From positions 15,694 through 79,693 of the forward strand of contig CAZUQM010000032.1 of the NCBI GenBank assembly GCA_964622545.1: 64,000 nucleotides of DNA, given 5' to 3'. Positions within the stretch are counted from its first letter, which is position 1; every line of letters begins with the position of its first letter. The notes under the pieces are model-generated. The model had not been told where the DNA came from. It saw only the letters and a list, made by a program, of their open reading frames with translations, and ran no database searches. Position numbers and translations under genes: made by a program. Shown here one piece after another: positions 1 through 9,446 of this stretch. This DNA is from JAFGLZ01 sp964622545 (lineage in GTDB: Bacteria > Planctomycetota > Phycisphaerae > UBA1845 > JAFGLZ01).

Positions 1-599
1 AGACCCGCCCCTCGGCCGAACAGACTGTTGCCCAATCCGTACGTCGCCCACACGCCGACCGCGCCGACAAACCCCGCAACGTACCGGGCGGCCACGAGCT
101 GGTTGCACGGCACCTCCGGCCATCCCGTCACGGCCGCCACACCCAGCACGCCGGCGGCCGGCAACAGACCCGCCAAACGACCCAGCGGCCACGGCGCCGC
201 CCAGCCCATCAGCACGCAAGCCAGAGCCACGACGGCCACCATCGTCCACCGCGCCCGATCGCCCGAGACCGTCACCCGCCCCCCTCGGTTGTAGAAAACG
301 TTGGTCGTGCCCTCCATCGCGTCGGTGGCGCTGAGCAGCCGCAGGCCGATCGCCGTGAGGTAGTACGGCAGCCGCCCCTGACTCGGGTCCGCGATGGCCA
401 GGTACTCGTCGATCGCGAACGGGTTCGGACGGTCGGCGTGATGGATGGCCGCGGGCAGGTCCTGCGGCTCGTCGTTGATGAGCGTGACGGCGTCGAGGTC
501 GTAGAGCCGGAAGAACAGCGCCACCCCGACGATGACCGGCATGAGCAGCCACGGATCGGTCAGGGCTTGCGTGATGGGTCGTCGGCTCGGCGATGACAT
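1..599 (-). CDS. Membrane glycosyltransferase-like protein (GT-C/GT39 type), 3' part off window
   Basis: Only the first 199 codons are inside the window; the gene runs off the left edge. The ATG at 599 lies 8 bp after the stop of the 608-3034 gene on the same strand, so the two probably share an operon. Residues 17-30 form a membrane segment. The loop after it has an Asp-Glu pair (INDEP, residues 41-45), the layout of the first periplasmic loop of GT-C enzymes such as the GT39 mannosyltransferases, where these acids bind the lipid-linked sugar donor. QGRLPYYL (75-82) recalls the (H/Q)PPLYY motif. Further hydrophobic segments cover about 120-135, 143-158 and 170-190. The family is inferred from this topology and loop; the substrate cannot be guessed. 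Confidence 0.6.
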   Translation of the reverse strand, partial: MSSPSRRPITQALTDPWLLMPVIVGVALFFRLYDLDAVTLINDEPQDLPAAIHHADRPNPFAIDEYLAIADPSQGRLPYYLTAIGLRLLSATDAMEGTTNVFYNRGGRVTVSGDRARWTMVAVVALACVLMGWAAPWPLGRLAGLLPAAGVLGVAAVTGWPEVPCNQLVAARYVAGFVGAVGVWATYGLGNSLFGRGAG

Positions 600-607
600 G
601 GCCGATC

Positions 608-3034
608 TCAACCCCCGTTCGCCGCCGCCCGGCCGGGTCGCCCGCCGAAGCTGACCAACGACGCGATGAGGTACACCGCGGCGGCCGCGTAGAGACACGC
701 CGTGAACCCGGCCTCCATGCTCAGCACCACGCACAGCAGCGAGCCGATGGTCGTCGTGACGGCGTTCACGCCCCACGCCCACGGCACGAGCGTCGGGCTC
801 GCGCGATGCACCCGCCGCAGACCGATCGGAAACGGCATCCCCATCAGCAGCGCGAGCGGGGCGATCGCCACGACGGCCACGACACACCGCATCGGATGCG
901 ACAGACCCATCAGCCCCGGCAGGTTTCGATTGAGGAAGACCGCCTCGGCGACGATCCCCCCGGCCAGCACGACCAGCACGATCGTCGACGCCCTCGGCAG
1001 CACGCGCCCCACCGCACCCGAGAGCAAGCTGCCTAACCCGGAAAAGACCAGCACCGCGAACAGCGTGACGGCCATCGCATAAACCGGTCCGCCGACGAAG
1101 ACGCTGTAACGCTGCAGCAGGGCCAGCTCCACCGTGATGAACCCCAGGCCCAGGGCCGCGAAGTAGACCAGCGTCCGCGCCTTGCCCGGTATCGCCGACA
1201 GCGCCGCGGCCTGCGACAGCAGCGGCCCGATGATCAACGCCGCCGACAGGAGCAGGAGCTGCACCAGCGTGATCGCCAGAATCAGCAGGCCCACCGGCAG
1301 CCCCATGCCCTGACCCGTCTCGAGCCGCGGCGGCCAGACCAGCGAGCTCCACCGCCCGAACCGGAAGAAGAACGGGCTGTCGTCGGTGATCGGCCCGATG
1401 CGGAACGGATAGGCCGCGATCATCTCCTTCCGCTCGGCCGGGTCGGCTCGAAGCAAGCGATCGAACGCGCCGTCCCGATGCACGATCGGATCGAACAGCA
1501 TCTGGAACCGCATCCGCTCGGCCCACTCGCGCAACCGCCTTACCTCGTCGGGCGTCAGCGGCCGTTTGGTGATGAGCGTCTCGGCCCAGGCGTTGCCGCG
1601 GTCGCGTCCGCCCACGATGAGCAGATGGCGGTGCGGCTGCTCGACACCAAGTGCCTCCAGCGCCGCGACCACCGTGCCCGCCAGACGCAGCGTCTCACGC
1701 GGCGGGTCGTGCAGGCACCGGCTGAACGACAGCACGCCGTCCGGTCGCAAATGACGCCAGAAGTCGCCGATCGCCTCGACCGTATAGAGGTAGTTCTCGC
1801 TCAGCGCGTACGCCCCAGAGGCCACGGCCGCCACGGTGTCCACGCCGGAGAGCTGGATGACCTCGAACCGACGGTCGGTCCGCGTCAGGTAGTGCCGCCC
1901 CTCGGCCTGGATGAGCTCGACGTCGTCGCGGTCGAAGAGCCGTCCCGCGAAGTCGGCGTAGCGATCCGTGACCGCGTCCACGATGACCGGATTCATCTCG
2001 ACGCCGACCACGTGCCGCGCGTCGTGGTGCAGCGCGATCAGCGCGTCGATTCCGCCGCCGACACCGATGATCAACACATCCTCCGGCTCAGGACGCACGA
2101 TGTACGGGGCGCCCTGGAGGTAGTAGTCCAGGGCCTTGATGTGATCGAACCGACCGTCGGGCAGCCGCACGATGCCGGTCGGGGCCGCACCGTCCTGGAA
2201 GATCATGCGAATGGGCACCTGGCGATCGGCCATCCCGAGCGTCGACGACAGATTGCCGCCGAATTCGCTCAGCCGGGGCGTGGGCGGCATGACGTCGACG
2301 CGGGCCACCACGTGCCACTTGTGGTAATGCGGCAGCATCTGCATCGATGCGATCGCCTTGTCCGGCGGGAAGTACACCGGGAAGATCTGCCACCGTGTCG
2401 CGGCCAGCGCCATCAGCGAGCAAACCACCAGGGTCGCCCGACTGCCGTAGCGCATCAGCCAGCCGCACGACCTGACGTGCAGCACGGCCACGGCCGCGCC
2501 GAGCGCCGCGCTGATGTAGATCGTCGACTCCGCCCCGACGCGGTTGATGGCCGCGATCGCCGCCAGCGCCCCGATCCCCGCCCCGACCAGGTCGGCGAAG
2601 TAGAGCCGGTTGATCGCCTCGCCCGCCCGCGAGATGAGATACCCCACGCACGTGCCCGCGAAGAAGAAGGCCGTGCCCACCAGAACGTATAGCATGAACA
2701 GGCTGTAAGCGTTGCTGAAGTCGCCGAACTGGAAGATGTCGCGGTAGTGGAACCGCACCTTGGTCGCCGAGGCGAAGCCCAGCACCGTCGCCACGCTGAA
2801 CAGCAGGGCGTAGCGCGCCAGCAAAACCTCGTCGAAGGCCTTGCTCCGGAACCGCAACGAGACCGTGAGAAAGCTGCTCGCCGCGCCGAAGCCCAGCAGC
2901 GCCAGGCTGATGACCAGGTACGCGAAGTGGTGCCACGCCATCACCGAGAATACGCGGGTCAGCGCGATCTCGAGCATCAGCACGCTCATGGCGAGCAGGA
3001 ACAGCGACACGGCGGCACGACGCGTGTTCAACAA
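608..3034 (-). CDS. Polytopic membrane protein with spermidine-synthase-like methyltransferase-fold domain
   Basis: About 808 residues in three parts: six or so N-terminal membrane helices (starting LFLLAMSVLMLEIALTRVFS), a central soluble Rossmann domain, and about seven C-terminal helices. The central domain has a glycine-rich nucleotide loop (VLIIGVGGGIDA) followed by VVGVEMNP, the SpeE/SAM-methyltransferase pattern, and a GVDTVAAVASG segment in the position of the SpeE catalytic loop. Such fused membrane spermidine-synthase-like proteins are common in planctomycetes and deltaproteobacteria; true aminopropyl transfer is not shown. The frame is open to 3274, but that part would be Arg/Gly/Pro-rich and overlap the divergent gene at 3269. 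I chose the TTG at 3034, with GGAG upstream, just before the first helix; the TTG at 3031 is also possible. Confidence 0.7.
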   Translation of the reverse strand: MLNTRRAAVSLFLLAMSVLMLEIALTRVFSVMAWHHFAYLVISLALLGFGAASSFLTVSLRFRSKAFDEVLLARYALLFSVATVLGFASATKVRFHYRDIFQFGDFSNAYSLFMLYVLVGTAFFFAGTCVGYLISRAGEAINRLYFADLVGAGIGALAAIAAINRVGAESTIYISAALGAAVAVLHVRSCGWLMRYGSRATLVVCSLMALAATRWQIFPVYFPPDKAIASMQMLPHYHKWHVVARVDVMPPTPRLSEFGGNLSSTLGMADRQVPIRMIFQDGAAPTGIVRLPDGRFDHIKALDYYLQGAPYIVRPEPEDVLIIGVGGGIDALIALHHDARHVVGVEMNPVIVDAVTDRYADFAGRLFDRDDVELIQAEGRHYLTRTDRRFEVIQLSGVDTVAAVASGAYALSENYLYTVEAIGDFWRHLRPDGVLSFSRCLHDPPRETLRLAGTVVAALEALGVEQPHRHLLIVGGRDRGNAWAETLITKRPLTPDEVRRLREWAERMRFQMLFDPIVHRDGAFDRLLRADPAERKEMIAAYPFRIGPITDDSPFFFRFGRWSSLVWPPRLETGQGMGLPVGLLILAITLVQLLLLSAALIIGPLLSQAAALSAIPGKARTLVYFAALGLGFITVELALLQRYSVFVGGPVYAMAVTLFAVLVFSGLGSLLSGAVGRVLPRASTIVLVVLAGGIVAEAVFLNRNLPGLMGLSHPMRCVVAVVAIAPLALLMGMPFPIGLRRVHRASPTLVPWAWGVNAVTTTIGSLLCVVLSMEAGFTACLYAAAAVYLIASLVSFGGRPGRAAANGG

Positions 3035-3268
3035 AACGCTGGCTCCAGGCTGCGGACCCGGCCGGGGCTGCGAGGGGCTGCCTCGGGCCCGATCCCGCCG
3101 ACCCGCCCCGCCCGAGGGACGTGTAGTGTAGGCCCCGCCCGCCAGCGGCGGCAAGCCTGTCCCGAACGCGCTCTCCCGCTTGTGCCGGCCCCAAGCCTCG
3201 GCGAAGATGACCTCCTCAGCGCCGACGCCGTTTGCAACCGCCACCACGCGCGAAGGAGAAGGAGCCCC

Positions 3269-6200
3269 ATGCATCGCAGAGCCCTACCACGACTGCCCCC
3301 GCTCATGACGATCCTCGCAGCCGCCGCGGGCATGACCTGCCCCGCCTCCGCCCGGGCCGTCGACAAGCTCGTCGATAAGATCCTCTACGAGCACGACCCC
3401 AAGCCCGACGGCATCTACCGCTTCAGCGAGGGCACCACCATCGTCCTCGACGGCAAGCAGCACCTCATGATGCTCGTGACGGCCTTCGGCCACGGCGGCC
3501 ACGACGACAGCACCGCCACTATCCTCGAGGTCCACAGCCGTGACGGCGGCCTGACCTGGACGCCGCTCGATCAGGCCAAGGTCTTTCAGGAGAACATCGG
3601 CACGCAGAACGTCATGTCGCCGTCGCTGCTCCGGCTCGACAGCGGCGAGCTGTTGTGCGTCTTCACGGTCAAGCACAGCTTCGACGATTGCGGCCCGTGG
3701 CTGAAACGCTCCACCGACAACGGCAAGACGTGGAGCAAGCCCGTACGCCTTCCCTACAAGGGCTACGGCGGCGTCGGCTGCGATCGCGCGGTGCAGATCG
3801 CGACCGGTCGGATCATCCTGCCGTGCTGGGTCAGCTTCGACCGCCTCGGCTCGTCCCACGCCTACGGCCTCTACTCCGACGACCGCGGCAAGACCTGGCA
3901 GCGCACCGAACGCATCAGCACGCCCAAGGGCTCCAAGGGCCGCAAGACCGACCCGGCCGCCGAGGAGCCCACCGTCATCGAGCTCGAGGACGGCCGGCTC
4001 ATGATGCTCATCCGCAACTACCTCGGCTGGATCTACCGCTCGTACTCGACCGACCACGGCGCGACCTGGAGCGAGCCCGAGAACAGCGGCATTCCCTCGC
4101 CCGGCTCGATGGCCACCATCCGACGCATGCCGACCGGCGACCTCCTGCTGATCTACAACTGGGCCCCGCGCGACAAGATCACCGGACCCTGGCCGCGGAA
4201 TCACCTCTCGACGCTGATCTCGAAGGACGAGGGCAAGACGTGGTCGCACCTCCGCCACCTCGACGGAGCGCCCGACTTCCCGGGCAAGATCACGATGGCC
4301 AACGTGTGCTTCGTCGGCGATGACCGCGCCGTTATCACCTACAGCAAATCGCTGACGAAGAAGAACGCCTACTCGTGGCGGTTGCAGGTGCTGCCCATCC
4401 AGTGGTTCTACGAGGGCGACACCGATGTCGTCTACGGCGAACCGCTGCTCAAGGAAATCCGCGCCAAAAAGCAAGCGGCCGAAAAGCTGCGCGAGAGGGC
4501 CCGCAAGATCGCCCTGACGATCCTGGCCGACCAGGCCAGGCAAGACGCCCATCAGGAGCACCTGGTGGCCAGCTATCGCTTCGACGAGCCCTCCGGGCCG
4601 ATCGCCGTCGATACCTCGCGTCGCGGCAACCACGGCCTGCTCGGCGGGATGAGCGAGTCCACGCCCCTCCGCATGAAAGGCCGCCACGGCGGCGCGCTGG
4701 CCTTCGGCGAGAAGACCGCACCGGTCGTGGTCGACGATCACCCCAGCCTGCACATCCCGTCGCACCGGTTCACCGTCGAGGCCTGGGTCTTCCCGACCGT
4801 GCAGAAACGCCACACCGCCGTCGTGACCAAGGAGCAGCTCTACGAGGTCGGCATCAACCAGGGCAAGCTCCAGGCCGCCGTCAAGACCGGCGGCACGTGG
4901 GACTGGCGCGGCGGCATCACCGTTCCGCTGCACAAGTGGACGCACGTGGCCGTTACGTTCGACGGCAAGGCGCTCGGGTTCTTCATCAACGGTAAGGCCC
5001 GGCAACGGTGCGCCTGGCCGGGCCAGATGGACACCGGCGGCGGCAAGCTGCACATCGGTTGGAACAAGGGCATCGACGGCTCGGCGTTCGTCGGCCTCAT
5101 CGACGAGGTCCGCATCTGGGACACGGTCCGCTACCGGCAGCCCGCCGACGCCGCGGGCGAGTCGGCCCAACCACGGAAGGTCGGTGCGGCCCACCAACTC
5201 TTCCTCGACGACGCGCTCATCGCATCGATGGACAACGTCGAGCGGGTCGTCCACCAGCCGCGCAAGCATCCGGACAACCCGGTGCTGACCTACACCGAGC
5301 CGTGGGAGGGCAACTGCGTCCTGACCTGGGGCTCGGTGTTGTGGGACGACCAGGCCCAGCGATTTCGGATGTGGTATCAGACGTACATCAAATACGGCAA
5401 ACCCGGCGAGCGGACCAAGATCTGCTACGCGACCAGCAAAGACGGCCTGACGTGGCACAAGCCCGAGCTGGGCCTGCACCCCTTCCGCGGCTCCAAAGCC
5501 AACAACATCGTCATGACGCCCCTGGAGGATTCGCCTCACATCGACTGCCCGACGGTCCTGCGCGACCCGAACGGCGGCTACCGCATGTTCTGGCACGAGA
5601 AGCGGATGCACATCTGGACCGCCACCTCACCCGACGGCATCCACTGGAGACGCCACCCCGAGAGGGTCGTCCACGGCGGCGACCGCAACACGGCCAGCTA
5701 CGATCCCGAGCGAAAGCGCTACCGCGTCATCACGCGCATCCCCGGCCGAGGCGAGCGGACCTGCGGCCTGTGGGAGAGCCCCGACGCCGTGCACTTCGAG
5801 CACCACGGCGAGATCCTCGCCGCCGACGAGCTCGACCCACCCAAGACCCAGCTCTACGGCATGATCGAGTTTCGATACCACGACCTGTACATCGGGTTCC
5901 TCGAGCCGTTCTTCATCCCGATCCGCAAGCTCAACACGCAACTCGCCGTCAGCCGCGACGGCCTGACCTGGCACCGTGCGTGCGACCGGCAGACGTTCCT
6001 CCACTGGGGGCCGCCCGGCTCGTGGGACAGTGCCTGGGTCACCCCCTCGCACAACCCGCCGATCCGCCGCGGCAATGAGCTGCTGATCTTCTACCAGGGA
6101 CGCAAGACGCTGCACTGGGCCGAAAAGCCCTACGGCCACATCGGCGGCGTCGGCCTGGCGCTGCTCCGCGTCGACGGCTTCGCCTCCATCCAGGCCATGC

Positions 6201-6490
6201 ACGAGGAGGGGACGGTCACGACCTGTCCGCTGCTGCTCGAGGGCAAGCGGCTCCACCTCAACGCCCGGGCGCGGCCCGGCTACGTCGCCGTCGAGGTGCT
6301 CGATGCGGACGGCAAGCCGGTCCCCGGCTTCGACCACAAGGCCTGCGAGCCGATGGCGGGCCTCGACGCGATCGACCACACGATCACGTGGACCGGCCGC
6401 GACGATCTCAGCCCCCTGGCCGGCAAGACCGTCCGGCTGCGGTTCCACCTGCGCGGGGCCAACCTCTACGCGTTCTGGCTCGCCGATTGA
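3269..6490 (+). CDS. Exported sialidase-like (BNR) / LamG / glycosidase-like fusion protein
   Basis: The product has 1073 residues. The ATG at 3269 follows a strong GAAGGAGAAGGAG ribosome site and a signal peptide ending near residue 30 (MTCPASARA), so it acts outside the cytoplasm. Residues about 35-400 form a sialidase-type beta-propeller with five Asp-boxes: SRDGGLTW, STDNGKTW, SDDRGKTW, STDHGATW and SKDEGKTW. Residues about 430-620 match a LamG/concanavalin-like fold (LVASYRFDEPSG to IDEVRIWDT). Residues about 640-1073 are a second propeller resembling GH32/GH43-like planctomycete proteins, with SKDGLTWHKPELGL and SRDGLTWHRA repeats. The likely role is release of sugars from polysaccharides or glycoproteins. 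The sialidase Arg triad was not traced, so the substrate is open. Confidence 0.8.
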   Translation: MHRRALPRLPPLMTILAAAAGMTCPASARAVDKLVDKILYEHDPKPDGIYRFSEGTTIVLDGKQHLMMLVTAFGHGGHDDSTATILEVHSRDGGLTWTPLDQAKVFQENIGTQNVMSPSLLRLDSGELLCVFTVKHSFDDCGPWLKRSTDNGKTWSKPVRLPYKGYGGVGCDRAVQIATGRIILPCWVSFDRLGSSHAYGLYSDDRGKTWQRTERISTPKGSKGRKTDPAAEEPTVIELEDGRLMMLIRNYLGWIYRSYSTDHGATWSEPENSGIPSPGSMATIRRMPTGDLLLIYNWAPRDKITGPWPRNHLSTLISKDEGKTWSHLRHLDGAPDFPGKITMANVCFVGDDRAVITYSKSLTKKNAYSWRLQVLPIQWFYEGDTDVVYGEPLLKEIRAKKQAAEKLRERARKIALTILADQARQDAHQEHLVASYRFDEPSGPIAVDTSRRGNHGLLGGMSESTPLRMKGRHGGALAFGEKTAPVVVDDHPSLHIPSHRFTVEAWVFPTVQKRHTAVVTKEQLYEVGINQGKLQAAVKTGGTWDWRGGITVPLHKWTHVAVTFDGKALGFFINGKARQRCAWPGQMDTGGGKLHIGWNKGIDGSAFVGLIDEVRIWDTVRYRQPADAAGESAQPRKVGAAHQLFLDDALIASMDNVERVVHQPRKHPDNPVLTYTEPWEGNCVLTWGSVLWDDQAQRFRMWYQTYIKYGKPGERTKICYATSKDGLTWHKPELGLHPFRGSKANNIVMTPLEDSPHIDCPTVLRDPNGGYRMFWHEKRMHIWTATSPDGIHWRRHPERVVHGGDRNTASYDPERKRYRVITRIPGRGERTCGLWESPDAVHFEHHGEILAADELDPPKTQLYGMIEFRYHDLYIGFLEPFFIPIRKLNTQLAVSRDGLTWHRACDRQTFLHWGPPGSWDSAWVTPSHNPPIRRGNELLIFYQGRKTLHWAEKPYGHIGGVGLALLRVDGFASIQAMHEEGTVTTCPLLLEGKRLHLNARARPGYVAVEVLDADGKPVPGFDHKACEPMAGLDAIDHTITWTGRDDLSPLAGKTVRLRFHLRGANLYAFWLAD

Positions 6491-6592
6491 GTGCCTCGCA
6501 GGGGTCGTAACCTTCGCCCGAGCCGTAGGATTCGTTCCACGAAGTGAGCCTCCGGGCGGCTCCGGTCGTTGCGGTGCCGGCAGGCGGCACGA

Positions 6593-6609
6593 GGGGGCGT
6601 CCTGCCCCC
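6593..6609 (+). terminator. Possible weak terminator hairpin
   Basis: GGGGGC (6593-6598) pairs with GCCCCC (6604-6609) around a five-base loop, 100 bp after the stop of the sialidase-like gene. There is no T-run, so a role in termination is only a guess. Confidence 0.25.
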
Positions 6610-6657
6610 CGCCTTAAACCCGCGCCGGGATTTTGTCCTTCCCCGCCCTGACACCCC

Positions 6658-6687
6658 TTGGATCGCAGCCTCCCGACCTGCTACACT
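6658..6687 (+). promoter_or_regulatory. Candidate sigma70-type promoter of the DEAD-box helicase
   Basis: TTGGAT (6658-6663) and TACACT (6682-6687) are 18 bp apart and lie 64 bp before the helicase ATG. Both hexamers are reasonable matches to -35 and -10 elements. No other promoter-like pair was seen in this gap. Confidence 0.4.
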
Positions 6688-6750
6688 GCACTGTTCCCTG
6701 CCGGGCAGGACCGCGGGGCATTCACCTTGAGAGTCGAGTTAACGTCACCT

Positions 6751-8004
6751 ATGGCACGTCGAAAAAAGTCCCCACCCGAAACCGAGGACCTGACCTCCAA
6801 CGAACCGGAGGCCTTCGCCAAGCTCGGCCTGTCCGGGCGAGCCCTCGCGGCCGTGCGACGCATCGGCTTCGAACAGCCCACCGAGATCCAGACCGAGTTC
6901 ATCCCGGCCGCCCTGAAGGATCGCGACTGCGTCGGACGGGCGCGAACCGGAACCGGCAAGACCGCCGCCTTCCTGTTACCCATCTTCGAGCGCTTCTTCT
7001 CGGGCCAGTACGCCAAGGCCCTCATCCTCGCACCGACCCGCGAGCTGGCACGCCAGATCAGCGAAGAGAGCCGCAAGATGGCCGGCAAGAACCCGCCCCG
7101 CACCGTCACCGTCTACGGCGGCGCGCCCATCAAGCGGCAGATCGACCGGCTCAGCCGCGATCCTGAGATCGTCGTCGCCACGCCCGGTCGCGTCCTCGAC
7201 CTGGCCAACCGCGAGGCCCTTGAGTTCCATCGCTTCAGCATCGTCGTCCTCGACGAGGTCGACCGCATGTTCGACATGGGCTTCCGCAAGGACATCCGCA
7301 AGATCCTCAAGGCTTGCACGAATCGCAAGCAGACCCTATTCCTGTCGGCCACCCTGCCCGACGACATCATGGGGCTGGCCGATCGTTTCCTCGACAACCC
7401 GACCCGCGTGGCCGCCCTCGATGAGGATCGCCCCAGCGTCGAGACGCTCGACCAGCGCTACTTCTCCGTCGCGGCCAACCGAAAGCAGTCGCTGCTGCTC
7501 AAGGTGCTGGAACGGGAGCAGCCGAGCCTCGCCCTGATCTTCACCCGGACCAAGCACGGGGCCGACCGGCTGGGCAAGGCCCTCCGCAACGGCAAGTTCG
7601 ACGTGCGCCACATCCACGGCGATCTGCCCCAGGGCAAGCGCAACCGCATCATCACGCAGTTCCGCGAGGGCAAGATCCGCATCCTCGTCGCGACCGACCT
7701 GATGGGGCGCGGCATCGACGTGCCCGGCATCAGCCACGTCGTCAACTACGACATCCCCGAGAACCCCGAGGACTACCTCCACCGCGTCGGCCGCTCGGGT
7801 CGCATGAACGCGCCCGGCAAGGCCTTCACCTTCGTCACGCCCGAGCAAGGTGCCGAGATCACCGCCATCGAGATGCTGCTCAATCGCCTGCTCGATCAGG
7901 ACAACATCGAGGGCTTCGACGCGGGCATCGGGAAGGAACCGACGTCGGTCTCGTCCAGCCGGATGGTGGGCAAGTCGACCTTCCGCGGGCGCCCCCGGCG
8001 GTAG
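6751..8004 (+). CDS. DEAD-box family ATP-dependent RNA helicase
   Basis: The protein has 417 residues. It unwinds RNA duplexes, as in ribosome assembly or cold adaptation. Motifs in order: Q-motif region (GFEQPTEIQTEFIP), Walker A ARTGTGKT, APTRELA, TPGR, Walker B as DEVD instead of DEAD, SAT (LFLSATLP), the second RecA domain with ATDLMGRGID, and motif VI HRVGRSGR. The C-terminus is a short basic tail without an extra RNA-binding domain. The ATG at 6751 begins the lysine/arginine-rich MARRKKSP; the upstream in-frame ATG at 6658 lies inside the probable promoter. The odd point is Val in place of Ala in the Walker B tetrad. Confidence 0.93.
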   Translation: MARRKKSPPETEDLTSNEPEAFAKLGLSGRALAAVRRIGFEQPTEIQTEFIPAALKDRDCVGRARTGTGKTAAFLLPIFERFFSGQYAKALILAPTRELARQISEESRKMAGKNPPRTVTVYGGAPIKRQIDRLSRDPEIVVATPGRVLDLANREALEFHRFSIVVLDEVDRMFDMGFRKDIRKILKACTNRKQTLFLSATLPDDIMGLADRFLDNPTRVAALDEDRPSVETLDQRYFSVAANRKQSLLLKVLEREQPSLALIFTRTKHGADRLGKALRNGKFDVRHIHGDLPQGKRNRIITQFREGKIRILVATDLMGRGIDVPGISHVVNYDIPENPEDYLHRVGRSGRMNAPGKAFTFVTPEQGAEITAIEMLLNRLLDQDNIEGFDAGIGKEPTSVSSSRMVGKSTFRGRPRR

Positions 8005-8102
8005 CGACGGCTTGATGCCCCGGACGATGCGGCTCGATCGCCGCGGGTCGGAACCGTCTGGCGGCAGGCCCTCGCTGTTGCCGGGCACACCACGCTAAGC
8101 GG

Positions 8103-9176
8103 TTACAGCGATGAGAGGTCGATGGTCGGAATGGCCACGCCACGCTGGCCGTAGAGCTGCTCGCCGAGCATGTTCACGACGATCTCGATCTCGGCCAAGA
8201 TGTCCTCGAACGAGCCGCCCTCGATGTGGCGGTCGGGCAGCGGATCGCGGAACAGCCCCACGTGTCCGTCGTAGTACGAGATGCTGCCCTGCTTGGTCTC
8301 GGGTATGAGGGCTTGAGACTGGGCCGTCCTGACCGCCCGACCCTTCGGCCCATGGTAGCGTCCCACCTCGTCGCCGATGATGGTGTGCACGCTGTCGGCG
8401 CACATCGGCATGCCGCTGATCTGGCCAATCAGGCCGCCCGGCTGGAGGGGCGGATTGAACTCCAAAGGTCCCGCGCCGACGTGTCTGTTGTACTGCTCGT
8501 CGATCATCATCCAGTAGGCCGAGGGGGCATAGGCCTGGCTCAGCTTGACGATCTTGCCGGCCTCGATGCCTTCGCCGTCGAACTTCTCGGGCAGCGGCTC
8601 GCCGGTGTAGTCGCTTCGATCACCGAGGATCCCCCAGCCGATCCGCCGGCCCAACCATGTCCGCGTGTAGTTGAACACACGCTGACCGCCGTTCGGCGCG
8701 GGCATCCGCTCGAACTCCGGACAGCGGTACAGCCGCTCGAATCGGGCGTAGTTCCACAAGGTGCCCTGCCGCATCAGTCTGACGACGTCCTCGTCGTCCG
8801 CGCCCGCCTGACCGTTGAAGGCCATCCACTGTTCGGGCTGATCGGGGTAGAGCCAGTCCTCGTCCATGAACCAGTCGTACTCCAGCCGGATGCCCGGACG
8901 ATCCATCGGTCCAGTGGGCGTGGTATCGTCCCAGTCCGCCTGAGCCGTCGCCACGAACGGCGGGGTCTCATTGTAGTCGTCGGCGTAGATCAAGATGGCC
9001 TTGCTGAGCTGCATGATCCGCGAGGCGCAGAGCGTCGTTCGTGCCTGCTCGCGGGCCTAGCTCAACGACGGCAGCAGGATCGAGATCAGCAGGGCAATGA
9101 TCGCAACGACCACCAGCAGCTCGATCAGCGTGAAGCCGCCGGGCTGCCTCCGATCGGACGGTCCGAGTCGGTCCAT
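8103..9176 (-). pseudogene. Type II secretion pseudopilin-like (H-X9-DG) protein gene interrupted by in-frame TAG
   Basis: The ATG at 9176 follows an AGAGGGAG ribosome site and starts MDRLGPSDRRQPGGFTLIELL, the prepilin pattern: short basic leader, cleavage before Phe, Glu at +5, long hydrophobic helix. After the helix (ISILLPSLS) a TAG at 9057-9059 stops the frame. The same frame continues with AREQARTTLCASRIMQLSKA, which is what normally follows SLSR in planctomycete pseudopilins, and stays open for 317 more codons to TAA at 8103. The tail holds SISYYDGHVGLF, the DG part of the H-X9-DG domain. No frameshift is present. It is either a nonsense-mutated gene, a sequence error or a readthrough gene; the fragment from ATG 9014 alone would lack its export signal. 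Confidence 0.8.
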
Positions 9177-9446
9177 GGCTCTCCCTCTCGACAGCGATGT
9201 GCCGCGCCCCGTACCTGGCGAACCGGTGGCCGAGAAATCCGGGCCCATTCAAGGCGTTCGGCAGGTCCGGTGCAGACGTGATGCTTCCTCAGCCCCGAAG
9301 TTCGCAGCCGATTTGAGCGAAGGCGACAAACAAGGGGCCACTAAGATTCTACAGGGAAGGGTCCGCGGTCGCCAACCCTCTCATGAGTTGTTTCGGCTCG
9401 ACACGGTATCGGGTTGAGTTATCGGTCCGACGAATAGCCGGTGTGC

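Noticed and set aside
2747..3268. Extension of the sialidase-like frame upstream to 2747
   Set aside because: That part is the antisense of the membrane protein gene; the signal peptide and ribosome site fix the start at 3269.
3035..3274. Extension of the spermidine-synthase-like frame to 3274
   Set aside because: The extra residues are Arg/Gly/Pro-rich without protein character and overlap the start of the divergent sialidase-like gene, which has a strong ribosome site.
3284..5611. Large minus-strand open frame opposite the sialidase-like gene
   Set aside because: Antisense shadow; its composition follows from the GC-rich codons of the real gene.
8103..9014. The 303-codon frame as a complete stand-alone gene starting at 9014
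   Set aside because: It has no ribosome site and lacks the export signal present in the same frame upstream of the TAG, so it reads as the tail of an interrupted gene.
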